NCBI GenBank assembly: GCA_963921405.1
Contig: OY992889.1
Coordinates: 80,278,459 to 80,342,458, forward strand
Length of the DNA: 64,000 nucleotides
Direction of reading: 5' to 3'
Source of the DNA: Cepaea hortensis
Taxonomy: Eukaryota > Mollusca > Gastropoda > Stylommatophora > Helicidae
Position 1 is the stretch's first letter. Each line of letters begins with the position of its first letter. Positions 1 to 10,652 of the stretch are shown piece after piece. The notes below the pieces were generated by a model. It made no database searches, was not told where the DNA came from, and was given only the letters and a program-made list of their open reading frames with translations. Both the position numbers and the translations under genes were made by a program.

Positions 1-229
1 CACACTGATGTTGGACAACAGGATGTCTTCATCCAACATACAGGACTTCATGCTGGAGTTCACAACCAGCGAACACAAGCAAGCAGCAAGCAGTATCTAT
101 TGATTATGGACTTTTAATTGGTCACAGAAGGCATTTAGCATTACATATTTTAAACTTTCATTTGTCTGTACAAATACTGTGATCATTACTGGACAAACAG
201 TAATGAGATATGTGATCACCTTCCCCCAG

Positions 230-307
230 GACTACCTAAAAACTCTGCACCAGCTTCATGAGGACTGGCTTGTACACAAGAGATTTCCTTGTCCTGCAGA
301 AGTTTTG
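230..307 (+). CDS. Deoxynucleoside kinase, penultimate coding exon
   Basis: Exon of 26 codons in phase 0/0, starting DYLKTLHQLHEDWL and ending PAEVL. The acceptor is at 228-229 and the donor gtaaga at 308. Positions 1-229 are probably intron; I see no further exon there. Confidence 0.6.
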
Positions 308-3300
308 GTAAGATATATATGACATTGGAGTTAAATGTTGAATGTGCCTATATAGTATTGTAGAGTACACGAATCAAGAAGAAGAACAAATACTGAAGTC
401 TGCAGATCTGAACATAGAAGAAAATGGGCCTGTAAACTATCTTTATCTCAGAAACTGAAATACTTTAGGCATATTAAACAACATACAGTGCAAACAGCTT
501 AAGGCAATCTTGGATGTGGTGAATTTCTGTTGTGAAGAGCAATATTGTATTATACGTTGTAAATGCATTACTATATGAAAGGGCTCTTATAAGAAGAATT
601 TCTGATAAGAAGAACTATTTATTGGGTCTCAGGTGAGTTTGCCTTATCAGGTCTGCACAGTAGTAGCTTAGAAAGAATAGATAGAGAGTATATCTGGAAG
701 AAGAGGCAGATATCATCCAGCATGATACATTAAAGACACATTGAGCATGAAAATGTATGAGGCAGAGGAATTGGCGAAAGATCAACATTGTCTGTGGCTA
801 AGGGGTAGTGAACACAGTTTCACAATCCTGACAAACCTGGTTTGAAGTCAGCTTCAGGCGGTTTGGAAGCAGACAGCTTTACATTGATTTTCACAATAGT
901 ATGCACATCAGAATGCAATGGCAATCTACTAAACAAATAATTCTCTTGAAAATCACAAACAGCAAAGAAAAAATACTGGAGTTTATTGTATTGTTTATTA
1001 TTAAATGCATATACAACTAAGTTAGAATGTCAGCTTTTTATTACTCTTGATCCACAGCTTTCTATTAATATTTCTGTAACATTTAAGTTCAAAAGCCCTG
1101 AGGTTTCCTTGAGTGACTGTGAAGTGGTCCGAGACTCACATTCATATGTTACCACAGGAAAGATGCATGTTCTTAAAATGTTTACTTTGATTTGTTTGCT
1201 AATTATTTTGTTAATCTCTGCATTGCTATGGCCAATCTCCTTCAGACTTCATTTGCATTATCTGTTTGAGGGGAGGAGCATGTCAACTGAGTTCTGGAAC
1301 TGGATTTCCACCAATTATGAGCAAATAATACTTTCTAATATAGCCTGAGAAGATAGAAAAGTCTTAGACGCTAATAGTACAGGTGTGGAAAAAGAAAGGC
1401 AATATGAGAGAGTGTGAAACGTATGTAGGATATGTTAATGAAGCAGCATGTGATCAATCATGAACGCCTCAGTTCCAGTATGTAGGATGGCAGAGGACGT
1501 CCTCTTGATTTATATCATGTCTGTCTTAAACAGCCGTTTAGTCCCAAGTACAGACACCGATCGTTTCAGTCACTGCGCATTACTCAAAGTCACACACAAA
1601 AAGTTACTCTTAGCATTTGTGCCAACTTACAGGAATGACGTGAAGGACTAGCCATTTTGGACCGACTTGGCTACCAACTTGACTGTCACAGATTCGCTTC
1701 ATTTGCCTCGCATTCATCTTGGATGCTCAGTTGATAGTTCTGTCTTGATGCACTATATCTATACCAACTTCTGGACATGCTTCTTTAAACTTCTTCACTG
1801 TTAACACTGCTGAAAACAATTTCACGTCTGTTCAATTCAACACCCCTGGCCTTACTGTCGTTCCTGACGTTTCTCCAGTGTGATGTCACTTTCCGTCACG
1901 TGATGTTCCCGAGATGGCAGCCTCGGCTACTTTTGCTTTCGCTTTCAGCATCTCAATGCTGAGTTCTGTTCAACCTTCTGCGTGTCCCATCTTCTACCAC
2001 GATTTTGTAAAGAATCTAACTGTTCTCTTGTTAATACTAATCTAGCTTGTTCTTGTTGATAATAGATACATGGCAGCAGTCAATACAGGAGTGACACAGG
2101 GATGTGCACTCTCTCCTCTGCTATTTAACATCTATATAGACAGAATATCCAAAGAAGTAAGCCTTGAAAGAGCTGATTCAGAAAATTTCAAACTTTTTAT
2201 ATTATATGAAATAAGAGACCCAAATGAGCTGCTATTTGCAGATGTTCAGTTCCTTTTTTACGGTGACGATGGCAGACTGCAAAATCATATTAATAAGCTA
2301 AGTTCACCATGCAGACGATACAATATAAACATAAAATACAACCAAATTGAAAATAATTTGGGTTAGCAGATCTCCTGGATGTACAGATAAATAGTACCTC
2401 ACTAAAGCAAGTTAAAGAATTTAAATATCTTTTCTTCTTCTTCGTTCATCCGGATTTTTTTTTTTTCCGGATGTGACTGCGTTGTGCCTGTTTACAGAAG
2501 AGCTGCATTCTTGCGCCGTTAGGCCTACACATCCGACTTCTGCGGGATTTAAATATCTAGAAAGTACAATCACAGAAGATGACAGAATAAACTGAGCAAT
2601 CAGAATCAGGTATTTAAAAAAAAACAAATGCTTGTGAATACCAACTAATGCTGATACTGAATCATTCAAACAAACAAAGGATACAGCTCTCTCTGAGCTG
2701 TGAATTTCACGTGGAATGCTTTTGCAGGTGGGAGTCATCGCTGTAGCTACGGAGTTCGTGCCTTGGGTGGCGCTTTCGGTGGGTCACCCTGCGGAAAGAG
2801 ACCGAGCCATATGGAATTAGGAAAAACCCGGGTCAATGTAGTCTTTCTGGTGACTGCCGTTTCTATCGACGATGAACTATATTTTTCGTGGAGAACTTTT
2901 GTGTTGGCATTCTGGCGGCGACATTGTGCACAGTGTACCTGTGCGGGCTGTTGGCTTGCCGATACTCCTGTCTATTCCATTGTTAACATGGGGCAGTGAG
3001 GAGCATTTTGTTTGATATTCACTGGCACAGGAACGGAGCAATATGGGGATGACCCATTGCCGTGAAGTTGGAACCATGACTAACTAACATATACAGGCCC
3101 TTGTGAGAAGATTGACAAAAACTCAAACGAATAACGGACACTAAATTGAGAAATAAATTTTTGAAGTGCAGATTTAGGGCTTCATTTCATTGTGAATTTT
3201 ACGTTTTTTTGTTTTTTTTTGGCCTATTGAATGAAATTAAAAATTACGAGGCATTACTTATCGACCATCCCTTGTGTGCACGCGAGCGCACACACACACA

Positions 3301-3424
3301 CACACTTGTTATTACGCAGGTATTGTTATTTTTGCAGGTAATAGATGGCAATCCTGCACTGGAAAAGATGGCAGAATCATATGAACAACACAGGAGTAAA
3401 ATTGTTAATCCGCTTACCTGCTAA
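230..3424 (+). CDS. Deoxynucleoside kinase (TK2/dNK-like), 3' end of gene, two last coding exons
   Basis: Enzymes of this family phosphorylate deoxynucleosides to monophosphates in the nucleotide salvage pathway, in mitochondria or cytosol depending on the member. Two exons are seen: 230-307 (26 codons, after a pyrimidine-rich cttcccccag acceptor and before gtaaga) and 3338-3424 (28 codons plus TAA, after ttttgcag). Both are in phase 0. Exon 1 contains the LHxLHEDWL stretch characteristic of the C-terminal helix of TK2, dGK, dCK and insect dNK. The join reads EVL-VIDGNPALEKM, matching the family pattern PVLVIEA or VLVLDA, followed by a short tail ending NPLTC. The nucleotide-binding P-loop and ERS motif lie upstream of the window. 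The assignment rests on about 54 residues recognised from family knowledge. The TK2 subtype is an inference from the tail pattern. Confidence 0.65.
308..2060. other. Kinase intron, mostly unique AT-rich DNA with one SINE copy
   Basis: Apart from a diverged SINE-1 copy at about 795-985, I see no gene or strong repeat. Open frames at 986-1348 and 1460-1651 have no recognisable motif and are treated as chance. Confidence 0.5.
795..985 (+). mobile_element. SINE-1 copy (tRNA-derived), diverged
   Basis: It follows the SINE-1 order: a tRNA-like head with a gtggctaaggggt A-box region, then the 'gcaatggcaatctact' core and a 'aaatcacaaacagc' segment. It aligns by eye with better copies at 17058, 35007, 50170 and 51705. 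Confidence 0.6.
2060..2700 (+). mobile_element. LINE reverse-transcriptase fragment ('LINE E'), interrupted
   Basis: The frame at 2070-2366 encodes GVTQGCALSPLLFNIYID, a typical LINE RT motif, followed by a degraded catalytic region (LLFADVQFLF then YGDD). After the stop, a following frame reads LKQVKEFKYL, the usual sequence downstream of the RT fingers. It is split at 2431-2546 by a small retroposon and resumes at about 2547. The copy is dead. A related fragment may be the minus-strand one at 22700-23320. Confidence 0.75.
2431..2546 (-). mobile_element. Small GAA-tailed retroposon, copy 1 (about 116 bp)
   Basis: It is flanked by an exact 12-bp duplication (atttaaatatct) at 2419-2430 and 2547-2558 and interrupts LINE E. 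On the minus strand it ends in a GAAGAAGAAG tail. The element is nearly the same as the one at 57078-57221. It carries the block 'gcgccgttaggcctacacatccgacttctgcgg'-like sequence, given here by position 2510-2545, and a short ccgga/tccgg self-complementary stretch. Confidence 0.75.
2715..2850 (+). mobile_element. SINE-2 partial copy (3' half)
   Basis: It contains the SINE-2 landmarks 'agctacggagttcgtg' and 'gaaagagaccgagccat' in the same order as the full copy at 7577-7829. The tRNA-like head is missing. Confidence 0.6.
2990..3085 (+). repeat. Dispersed repeat fragment
   Basis: The stretch ending 'cgtgaagttggaaccatga' has a partner at about 59740-59795 ('ctgtgaacttggaaccgta'), also preceded by 'gagcaatatgggg'-like sequence. 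It may be a SINE or LINE 3' end. Confidence 0.4.
3338..3424 (+). CDS. Deoxynucleoside kinase, terminal coding exon
   Basis: Exon of 28 codons plus TAA after a ttttgcag acceptor, starting VIDGNPALEKMAES. It lies just after a short CA repeat (3292-3303). No AATAAA is obvious soon after the stop, so the polyadenylation site is not placed. Confidence 0.6.
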   Translation, partial: VIDGNPALEKMAESYEQHRSKIVNPLTC

Positions 3425-3629
3425 TTTGAAATGCTGACATCAAAGGACCAAAACGGACGTGACCAAGTGTGGGCAGTTTTTCTTTTTGTAAAAACTTTGT
3501 GTTTGAGCAAAAATACTCTGATTTTTATTACCCTGTAACAATTTTGTTATGTGGTCAAGACATGATGAATTTGTTGTGGTCTTAGACTTGAGATGAGACT
3601 TTAAGCCTCATGATTGAACCTTATCTTAG

Positions 3630-4870
3630 TGTAGTCCATGCCAGGTAATGTTGGTTATCATGTCTGTCCACAGCCTTTTATGCTTCATTTACTGGCAATA
3701 ATTTATGATAATGGTGTTTAGCCTTCCCATGATGTCAAACTAACATCTTCATGGTCTACCCCTGCCTCTCTTCCTCTCAAACTTATTGTAGCCTACCCCA
3801 TCTTTCCTCTTCTCATGATGTGCCCAGAGAATGTAGATTGTCTACTTCTGATGCAAGAAACCAGTTCTCTTCGTGAATTAACTTCTTTCAAGATATTTTC
3901 ATTACTTTTTTGATATCCATGATGTTCTCAACATTCTTCTATAATTCTTCCATAAAATTACATCTCTGTTAGTTAGTTGCACATCCTTTACAAGATGTCG
4001 CAGTCAGCCTCAGCATTTCTTGGCTGTTTGAGATTTCTTGGAAAGTTTATGTCCAGTAGATTGCCATTGCTTTCTAAATGACCATCACTCATACCATTTT
4101 GTGAAAACCAATGGAATCTGCTGCCAAATCGCCCGCAGCTGTGTTTTGAAAAGGATATGCAGGATTGTGAAATGCGCCAGTAACCCATTCGCCACAGAGC
4201 TGGTAGTTTCCACATAATTCTTCAATAACCCACTGATTGTCCATGGTTCACTTCCATACGTCAGGGTTGGCCCAATATAGTTCTTAAGAACTGTCTTTCT
4301 CACCTCAGTTGATATATTGCAGAGAATATTCTTCATCTTGTGAAATGCTTCTTTTGGTAAGGCTATTCTACGTTTTACTTCCTTCATACATCTTCCATCT
4401 GCTGTTATCAAAGTACCCAAATACTTGAACACAAATTTTTTGTAATTACTGTAATTACTTGTTTTTTTTTTAGCTATTCAGATTAAAATCTTTGTTTTGA
4501 CTTCCCATCAACAGTTATATCTACCATTTCTTGTAACTGCATTTAATTTTCAGTTATCAAAACTGCCTTCATCATATTGCAGGTTTTTTATATAATGCCT
4601 ACAAACTGATATTAATGGCAGATGGCATATGTTGTATGAAACTTATCATTTCACTGTACAGATTGAATAGTTCAAGTGATGGTACACAACTCCTTCTAAC
4701 ATCATGTTTAACCTGTTGAAAAATTCCCATTTGGTTGTCGTTAATTTTATAACTGCTTTGTATTGCCAATATATGCTTTTTATTATTCTCACATCTTTAC
4801 ATTCAGTGTTTAAATTTTCCACCATTTCAGTTATTTCCTCATCAAATGCTTTAATCAGTCAATAAAACAC
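3630..4870 (-). mobile_element. LINE 3' RT relic ('LINE A/C' group), minus strand, split by a SINE
   Basis: Minus-strand frames at 4432-4085 and beyond read KYLGTLITADGRCMKE, then VLKNYIGPTLTYGSEPWTI, the standard post-RT region of this LINE group. Below 3970, stop-containing frames still show remnants of 'FFGHIMRR'. A SINE-1 copy interrupts it at about 3969-4200. It is dead, with many stops. Confidence 0.7.
3969..4200 (-). mobile_element. SINE-1 copy, minus strand, inside LINE relic
   Basis: On the minus strand it starts ctctgtggcgaatgggtta and ends 'aaggatgtgcaactaac', the SINE-1 head and tail. It divides the LINE reading frame of the surrounding relic. Confidence 0.75.
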
Positions 4871-4879
4871 AAATATACA

Positions 4880-5920
4880 TGTCTGTTCATGTAAATCATT
4901 CTTTCTGATATTACAATCCTGCGTATGGGCACATTATTACTCACTAATCTTGGCTACACCATGGCCAACCAATACTGGTGCAAACTCACACATCGTGGAT
5001 AAATCCACTAGGATACTCCTCCTTAGGTTCATACTCGTTCTATCATCATAAGTTTCTCTACTTTTCCCTGCCTTTTCTGCCCCCCCCCCCATATACATAC
5101 AACATCACGCACAAACAACAGCCCATCCTCGATTCTCGTTTTGCCGTCTACATATCCTGATACCTGTCGTCATTAACTCTTTAATATTCGGGGGTTCTTA
5201 GAAAGTACCTCACATTTTTTAATGTAGATTTTTTTTTCTGTTTACTTATTAATAGTGTTACTGTAGTGTCATCTTATATGTTGTGTTTTCCTGTTATTGT
5301 TTGCTGATAAATGCTTGTAGCCTAAATGTTCTTTGTATGTTTTTGTAATTGTATTTTGTAAAGCTGCTCTGTTCTTATTTTTTTAAACTGTAATACTGTG
5401 TTTCACCATTTTTTAACATGATAATCACACACGAGGAGAATTAGTGAATGTCTGGTATGTGTACACTACATCTTTTTAATAATTATATTTATCAACATAC
5501 ACTGTGGAGATGCCAGCAGCCTTAATGGACTGCTGCTTTATTTAAATATATTTAAGTTGAAGACTAAAGGTTTAAGAAGAATATTTATATTTATCATACT
5601 AAAATCCTCATCACAATGAATAAAATGTATTAACTGTGTTAACAAGTTGTTCCTGGAATATTAAGTTTGTGTTCATATTAATTATTATATTTTAAACAAT
5701 GAATATACTATAATTGGTGATGATATTAAACAGTTTTTGATAAGTCCACTTGGTTGGTTATATTTTCCTACTAATTTCCTTGTCAGCAATGTTCAGTTTG
5801 ATGAAATGGTGAATATCAAGTGTGAATGAATAAGAGATAAGAAACTAAAACTATACATAACAACAACTACTTGTGAGCAACTATTACTGCAATGCACCAC
5901 CAACATCAAAAGCAGCTTCC
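4880..5920. other. Intergenic, no gene seen
   Basis: AT-rich DNA with short homopolymer runs. There is no motif-bearing frame and no repeat I could pair within the window. Confidence 0.5.
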
Positions 5921-5929
5921 TCAAAAAAT

Positions 5930-6200
5930 CATCATTATCTCCCACTTTTGCTGTCAAGTGTCGTGGGGAGGAATAGTTGGCGCTCCAGCGCCCAATGGGT
6001 GGCACTGGATAGTGTCATTCTGTGTGATTGTACAATGCCTTTGATGTCGTCAATCCATTTTCTTCTAGGGCGTCCTCTTGCTCTCGTAGCAGATGATCTG
6101 TGGTTGATGATGTAGGGCCAGTGATGGTAGTTGATGGTGTTGCATTCTAACGAAATGGCCAAACCACTTTATCTTCTGTCTTTCAGTAAATGTGGCACAA
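5930..6200 (-). mobile_element. LINE 3'-end fragment, minus strand
   Basis: The minus-strand frame (5935-6162) contains RARGRPRRKWIDDIKG, the conserved 'GRPRxxWxD' region near the C terminus of RTE-like LINE polyproteins. Confidence 0.6.
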
Positions 6201-7470
6201 GGTGTTCATACAATTAACCTCATAAACCATGTCACTAAGCTTCTACTCAGAATTATAATGAGGAGAACAAGAAAGAAAATAAAAATGGGAATTAGTGAAG
6301 AACAGTATGGTTTTGTGGAAGGAAAGGGTACAAACAATGCAATATATATATATATATTATGAAAACTAATAGTAAGGTCAATGGAGACACAAAAAGACAT
6401 ATATTTGTGCTTCATAGATTATACTAAGGCATTTGATAAAGTAATACATGATGAACTGATTAAAATGGAAAATATCAACATTGATGGGGCAGATTTAAGA
6501 ATAATAAAGAATATTTACTGGAACCGCAGCAATTAAAATGGGAAATAAAGAGGGTAGTTACGAACAGATAAAGCTAGGAGTACGACAGGGGTGTGCCTTG
6601 TCACCAGATCTCTTCTCCCTATATAGCGAAGTAATAATGAGAGAGATCAAAGAGATGCCAGGAATACTAGTTGGAGGTTATAATATAAATAATATACACT
6701 ATGCAGATGACACAGTATTGGTGGCGAATAAAGCAACAGACCTACACAAATTGTTGGACATTGTAGTAACAAAGAGTGCAAGGAAATGACTCTCCTTGAA
6801 TATCAAGAAAACAGTAACCATAGTGATATCAAAGAAAATGGTGACACCAAAATGTGACATAGAAATAGAAGGGAAAATTCTTAACCAAGTGGATAATTTT
6901 ACATACTTAGGGGCATTTATAACATCAGATGGAAGATTTACAGAAGAGATTAAGAACAGAATAGGGTAAACAAAAGCTGCGTTTCAGAAAATGAAAAGAA
7001 TCTTATGCAATAAGTCATTGAATGTAAGAAAGAGAGTGCTGAAGTGCTACATAGAACTTGTTTGGCTGGATGGCAGTGAATCTTGGAATGTAAATGAACA
7101 AATTAAGAAGAAATTAGAAGCAATAGAGATGTGGTTCCTGAGACGAATGTTGCAAATTCCTTGGACTGCCAGAGTAACTAACAACGATTGCCTGAAACGG
7201 GCTAATGAAACTGGAACTACAACAATAAGAAAGAGACAAACAGCTTTCTTTGGTCATGTGATGAGAAGAGAGACGTTGGAGAACATCGTGACAACTGGAA
7301 AGATCAAGAGGGAGAGATAGACCAAGAGAAATGATGCTGGATGGATTAAAACGGTGGCATGGAGGAATATCATCAGCAGAGTTGATCCACAACACCAAAG
7401 ACTGAGATCTGTGGAGAGCCGTGAACGCCTATGCCAGCTGGCAGGGCATAGATGATGATGATAATGATGT
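6200..7470 (+). mobile_element. LINE RT relic with frameshifts ('LINE C'), plus strand
   Basis: It runs through successive RT landmarks: EEQYGFVEGKGT, then FIDYTKAFDKV, VRQGCALSPDLFSLYSE, HYADDTVL (catalytic box intact), FTYLGAFITSDGR, WNVNEQIKKKLEAIEMWFLRRM, TAFFGHVMRRE and GGISSAELI. Stops and frame changes occur near 6350, 6530, 6790, 6966 and 7318. It ends in a (GAT)n-like tail at about 7450-7467. It belongs to the same broad family as LINE A. Confidence 0.85.
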
Positions 7471-7576
7471 GAATGTTGTTTTCTCCATCACCTGGTCATC
7501 TTATTTATGTCACAGTTATCATGATAAAATGTTATCTGGGTCAATTCACGGGTAATGGTTGACACTATAATAATCA

Positions 7577-7829
7577 CGGGTATATCCGTGGCGAAGTGGT
7601 CAAGTCGTCTGCCTCGTGCTCTGAAGGTTGTGGGTTTGATCCCTGGCTACGTCTTTCGGTTCACGGCTGCATTGTTCTCAGATTCCTGGAGATCTTCGCT
7701 GGAGCTACGGAGTTCGTGATTTGTGCGGCGCTTTCAACAGGCCGCCCTGCAGAAAGAGACCGAGCCATGTGGGAATAAACCCGGTGCTATGAAGGCGATT
7801 CTTTCGACTTTTAAGACTTTATTTTAAAG
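7577..7829 (+). mobile_element. SINE-2, full copy with target-site duplication
   Basis: It is flanked by an exact 13-bp duplication (actataataatca) at 7564-7576 and 7830-7842. The tRNA-like head is 'tccgtggcgaagtggtcaag' with a B-box-like 'ggtttgatccc' near 7632. The body includes 'agctacggagttcgtg' and 'gaaagagaccgagccatg'. The tail is poorly defined and T-rich. Confidence 0.85.
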
Positions 7830-7851
7830 ACTATAATAATCAAGGAAAGAA

Positions 7852-9147
7852 GTGGAGGTCAGTCAATGGAGAACAAGAACTCAAGATCACCAGTGCCGAG
7901 AGGATCATCGGAAAGAACAACACCCCCTCCACAGTTGTCATAGTAACATCGGAGGACCGAGTGATACCTCAATACATCAGATGGGAGACAAGAGAGACCA
8001 AGTTCTAGAGCACTACATACCGAGAGTGCTGCAGTGCTCTAAATGCCAGAAGTTTTGGCACACCGGTGCCACCTGCAAGAGTGAGGTTGAGGTTTGCAGA
8101 CACTTCTCTGGACCTCATCCATACAGTCAGTACCAGCATGCAAAGATCGACAAAGACTTCAGGAGGCTTAACACTAACAGAAAATGCGCCAACTGCCTCA
8201 GCAACCACGGCGCCAGGTACCTCGGCTGCTCCTGCCACCAAGACAGCAAGAAAGCTATGAAGATCGCCATCAAAACTAACCTGCCCTATAAAGAGGCTAG
8301 GAGGCAGTACGAGGCCACCAATCGACTTACAAAAAACAACAAAGCGCGACTTGGAGGCCAACTGAAGGACCTGCGATCAAATTTCAACTGCATGGAGGAA
8401 GAAAAAGAAAGGACGCAAGAGACTCAGACATTAGCCGCTCAGCGCATCCTGGACGAAACGAAGCAAGTTCAGCAGAAGATTGAACAGGATGCCGCTCGAA
8501 TGGCTGCTATAAAGGCTGAGACAGAAGAAAGGCTATCAAGCATGGAGAAAGAAAAAGACAAGACGCAGGAAACACAGATAACAGCCGTTCAGCGCATCCT
8601 GGGCGAAATGAAGCAAGTTCAACAGAAGATAGAGCAGGACGTCGCTCGAATGACTGCTTTAAAGGCTGAGAATGAAAAACAGCTAGTAAAAATACAAGAT
8701 ATGAAAGAAAGGACATCAGATACGCTACAAGAGATATTAGCACTGCTCAAGACCCAGACAGTCTCACCAGAACTAGAAGATGCAAGAACACAGACAGAAG
8801 AAGAAGAAGCAGCAGATGAAGGACGATATCGCTCCCCACCAAGATCGAAATGGCGAACCGCCCACAACACACGAAATGAAGGAAGATCAAGAAGACGGCC
8901 CAAACGATCACAATTACTGGAGCATAGAGAACGAGATGTAAGCCCCCTGACGGAAACAGCACCATATGACGGAGTGGGTACACAACAACTCCAGGCCTCG
9001 ACAAGTGCGCGACTCTGTCCAGATATGAAAAACCTCATCAAGAAAGTAACGAACGCAATCAACCCATCAGAAGCCGGGAAGCTGACAACAAGCAGCTCAA
9101 AGTACGAAAGACAAACTACAAGCTACACCATAAACACCCCTACATAG
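7852..9147 (+). pseudogene. LINE ORF1 (gag-like) relic with zinc knuckles and coiled coil
   Basis: The open frame (431 codons from 7852) is the nucleic-acid-binding ORF1 of a LINE. It has one intact knuckle, CSKCQKFWHTGATC (CX2CX4HX4C, residues about 62-75), a second in which an expected Cys is replaced (CRHFSGPH), and a third, CANCLSNH..C. Residues about 180-310 form a charged coiled coil made of two copies of a unit of roughly 60 residues. The first 50 residues are in the wrong frame: a family-like sequence (TVVIVTSEDRVIPQYIRWE) runs in another frame and ends in a stop near 8010, so the 5' part is frameshifted. No intact ORF2 follows. Its owner could be the RNase H LINE family nearby, but this is not shown. 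Confidence 0.75.
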
Positions 9148-9301
9148 CCAAGTCGAAAACTCGAAGGCTGAAATGGGGTATTCGTATCAACAATTGGATT
9201 GGGTTGGATTGGAGGTCAGGTGACACACAACTTGTGAGTTTATTTAAAAGTTTACTTCTCTTGTAATTTCAATGGCCTCAATCTTTTCTCTGCGATTTAT
9301 G

Positions 9302-9897
9302 GCGTTTGGTGCAGGAGAGCCTGGCGTATGATAACACTACATCTAGCTTAAGAATGGAGGTGGAGGCGGTCAGTGCAGCTTTCCGCTGGATAGAAAACAC
9401 GATACATACACACATTGTGATTGTAACTGACTCAGAAAGCATGCTGAGAAGGGTGAGAACAGGTAGGCTTCGTGCAGAGTGGCTTGCTTCGCTTCGGAGG
9501 TCACGGGTAGTAAGCATCACCTGGATCTTTTCTCCTGGGCATGCCGGTGTGCTGGGGAATGAACAGGCGGACAGATTGGCTGGCTCGGCAAAATTTGGTG
9601 GAGTATTGATGCATGACAAGGCAGATGTGGTTGCGGCCATGTGGGAGCACGTGTACACCTCGGAGGAGCAGATGGAGCACCATGGTCTGGTAAGAATGAG
9701 ACAACGAGGTGTGACGAGGGGATCTGGCCGACGCTCGGCGCTCGGAGGAAAGGCGAGACGGACATATAATCAGATTGCTACTGGAACTATTGGTGTTGGA
9801 ACTCTATGCTGGCTGCTGAGGATGGAGACGGAGCGCTTATGGGAATGTCCCGAATGCTGTGATGTCGGTTCCTAAATCAATCAATCAATCAATCAAT
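9302..9897 (+). mobile_element. LINE R (RNase H-type LINE), 5'-truncated copy 1 with TSD
   Basis: It is flanked by a 12-bp duplication (ctgcgatttatg) at 9290-9301 and 9898-9909. The frame 9306-9875 encodes the end of an RNase H domain (VIVTDSESML, then WIFSPGHAGVLGNEQADRLA, with the family's D..S and GHxG..NExAD features), then a tail ending ECPECCDVGS. The 3' end is 'cggttcctaaatc' followed by (AATC)n. Four copies in the window share that terminus. Confidence 0.9.
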
Positions 9898-9940
9898 CTG
9901 CGATTTATGTTTTTGGCAAAGTATAACACTTCGCCTGTAT

Positions 9941-10652
9941 TGATTATGTGGTTGTTTCGGGATTTGAAATTTAAATATTGAGCACAACCCACTACTGGCA
10001 ACGTCGATCGCATTCTGGTATGAACCTAAGGCCTATCCACGTCAATATGGAAGCACTATACTCGAGTTTCGCCCTCATTTGAGCTCGTCAGTAGTGCATA
10101 TCCCTGACCGGATCCGGAAACAGTTCCGGATCACGCGTGTGAAGCGGGTGTGTAACCACGCGGCACACACTGGACACACCAAATTATCACAACAGAATAT
10201 CACAACGCTACCCATCGTAGGCTATGCTCAAGATTGCCCAATCGCCACGACCGACGTCCGTCAATCGATGGGACCCGAACGATCAGGACTTCTCACTGGC
10301 AAGGAACACCAGGCCTCCTAAATCCAGTGAGCAATAATTAATTGATTATGTGGTTGTTTCGGGATTTGAAATTTAAATATTGAGCACAACCCACTACTGG
10401 CAACGTCGATCGCATTCTGGTATGAACCTAAGGCCTATCCACGTCAATATGGAAGCACTATACTCGAGTTTCGCCCTCATTTGAGCTCGTCAGTAGTGCA
10501 TATCCCTGACCGGATCCGGAAAAATTATCACAACAGAATATCACAACGCTACCCATCGTAGGTATAGTGCTTCCATATTGACGTGGATAGGCCTTAGGTT
10601 CATACCAGAATGCGATCGACGTTGCCAGTAGTGGGTTGTGCTCAATATTTAA
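9941..10652. mobile_element. Composite foldback retroposon ('HP element'), copy 1, with TSD
   Basis: It is flanked by a 13-bp duplication (acttcgcctgtat) at 9928-9940 and 10653-10665. It contains a long unit (9941-about 10335), a second head-to-tail unit (about 10340-10562) that lacks about 60 internal bases after 'ggatccggaaa', and then an inverted segment (10563-10652) complementary to about 9970-10060. The unit includes an 80-codon open frame (10079-10321) that recurs on the minus strand at 50771-50538. I do not recognise the unit. In the opposite orientation its fixed end reads 'ccacataatcaa', resembling the (AATC)n LINE R tail. Confidence 0.85.

Noticed and set aside
986..1348. 120-codon plus-strand frame with a hydrophobic stretch as a gene
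   Set aside because: Lies in the kinase intron, starts inside a SINE tail region, and shows no recognisable domain.
8005..9062. Minus-strand frames opposite the LINE ORF1
   Set aside because: Shadows of the plus-strand frame; no motifs.
9278..9765. Minus-strand frames opposite the RNase H domain (also at 45318-45850 and 47545-48014)
   Set aside because: Shadow frames that recur only because the LINE copies recur.
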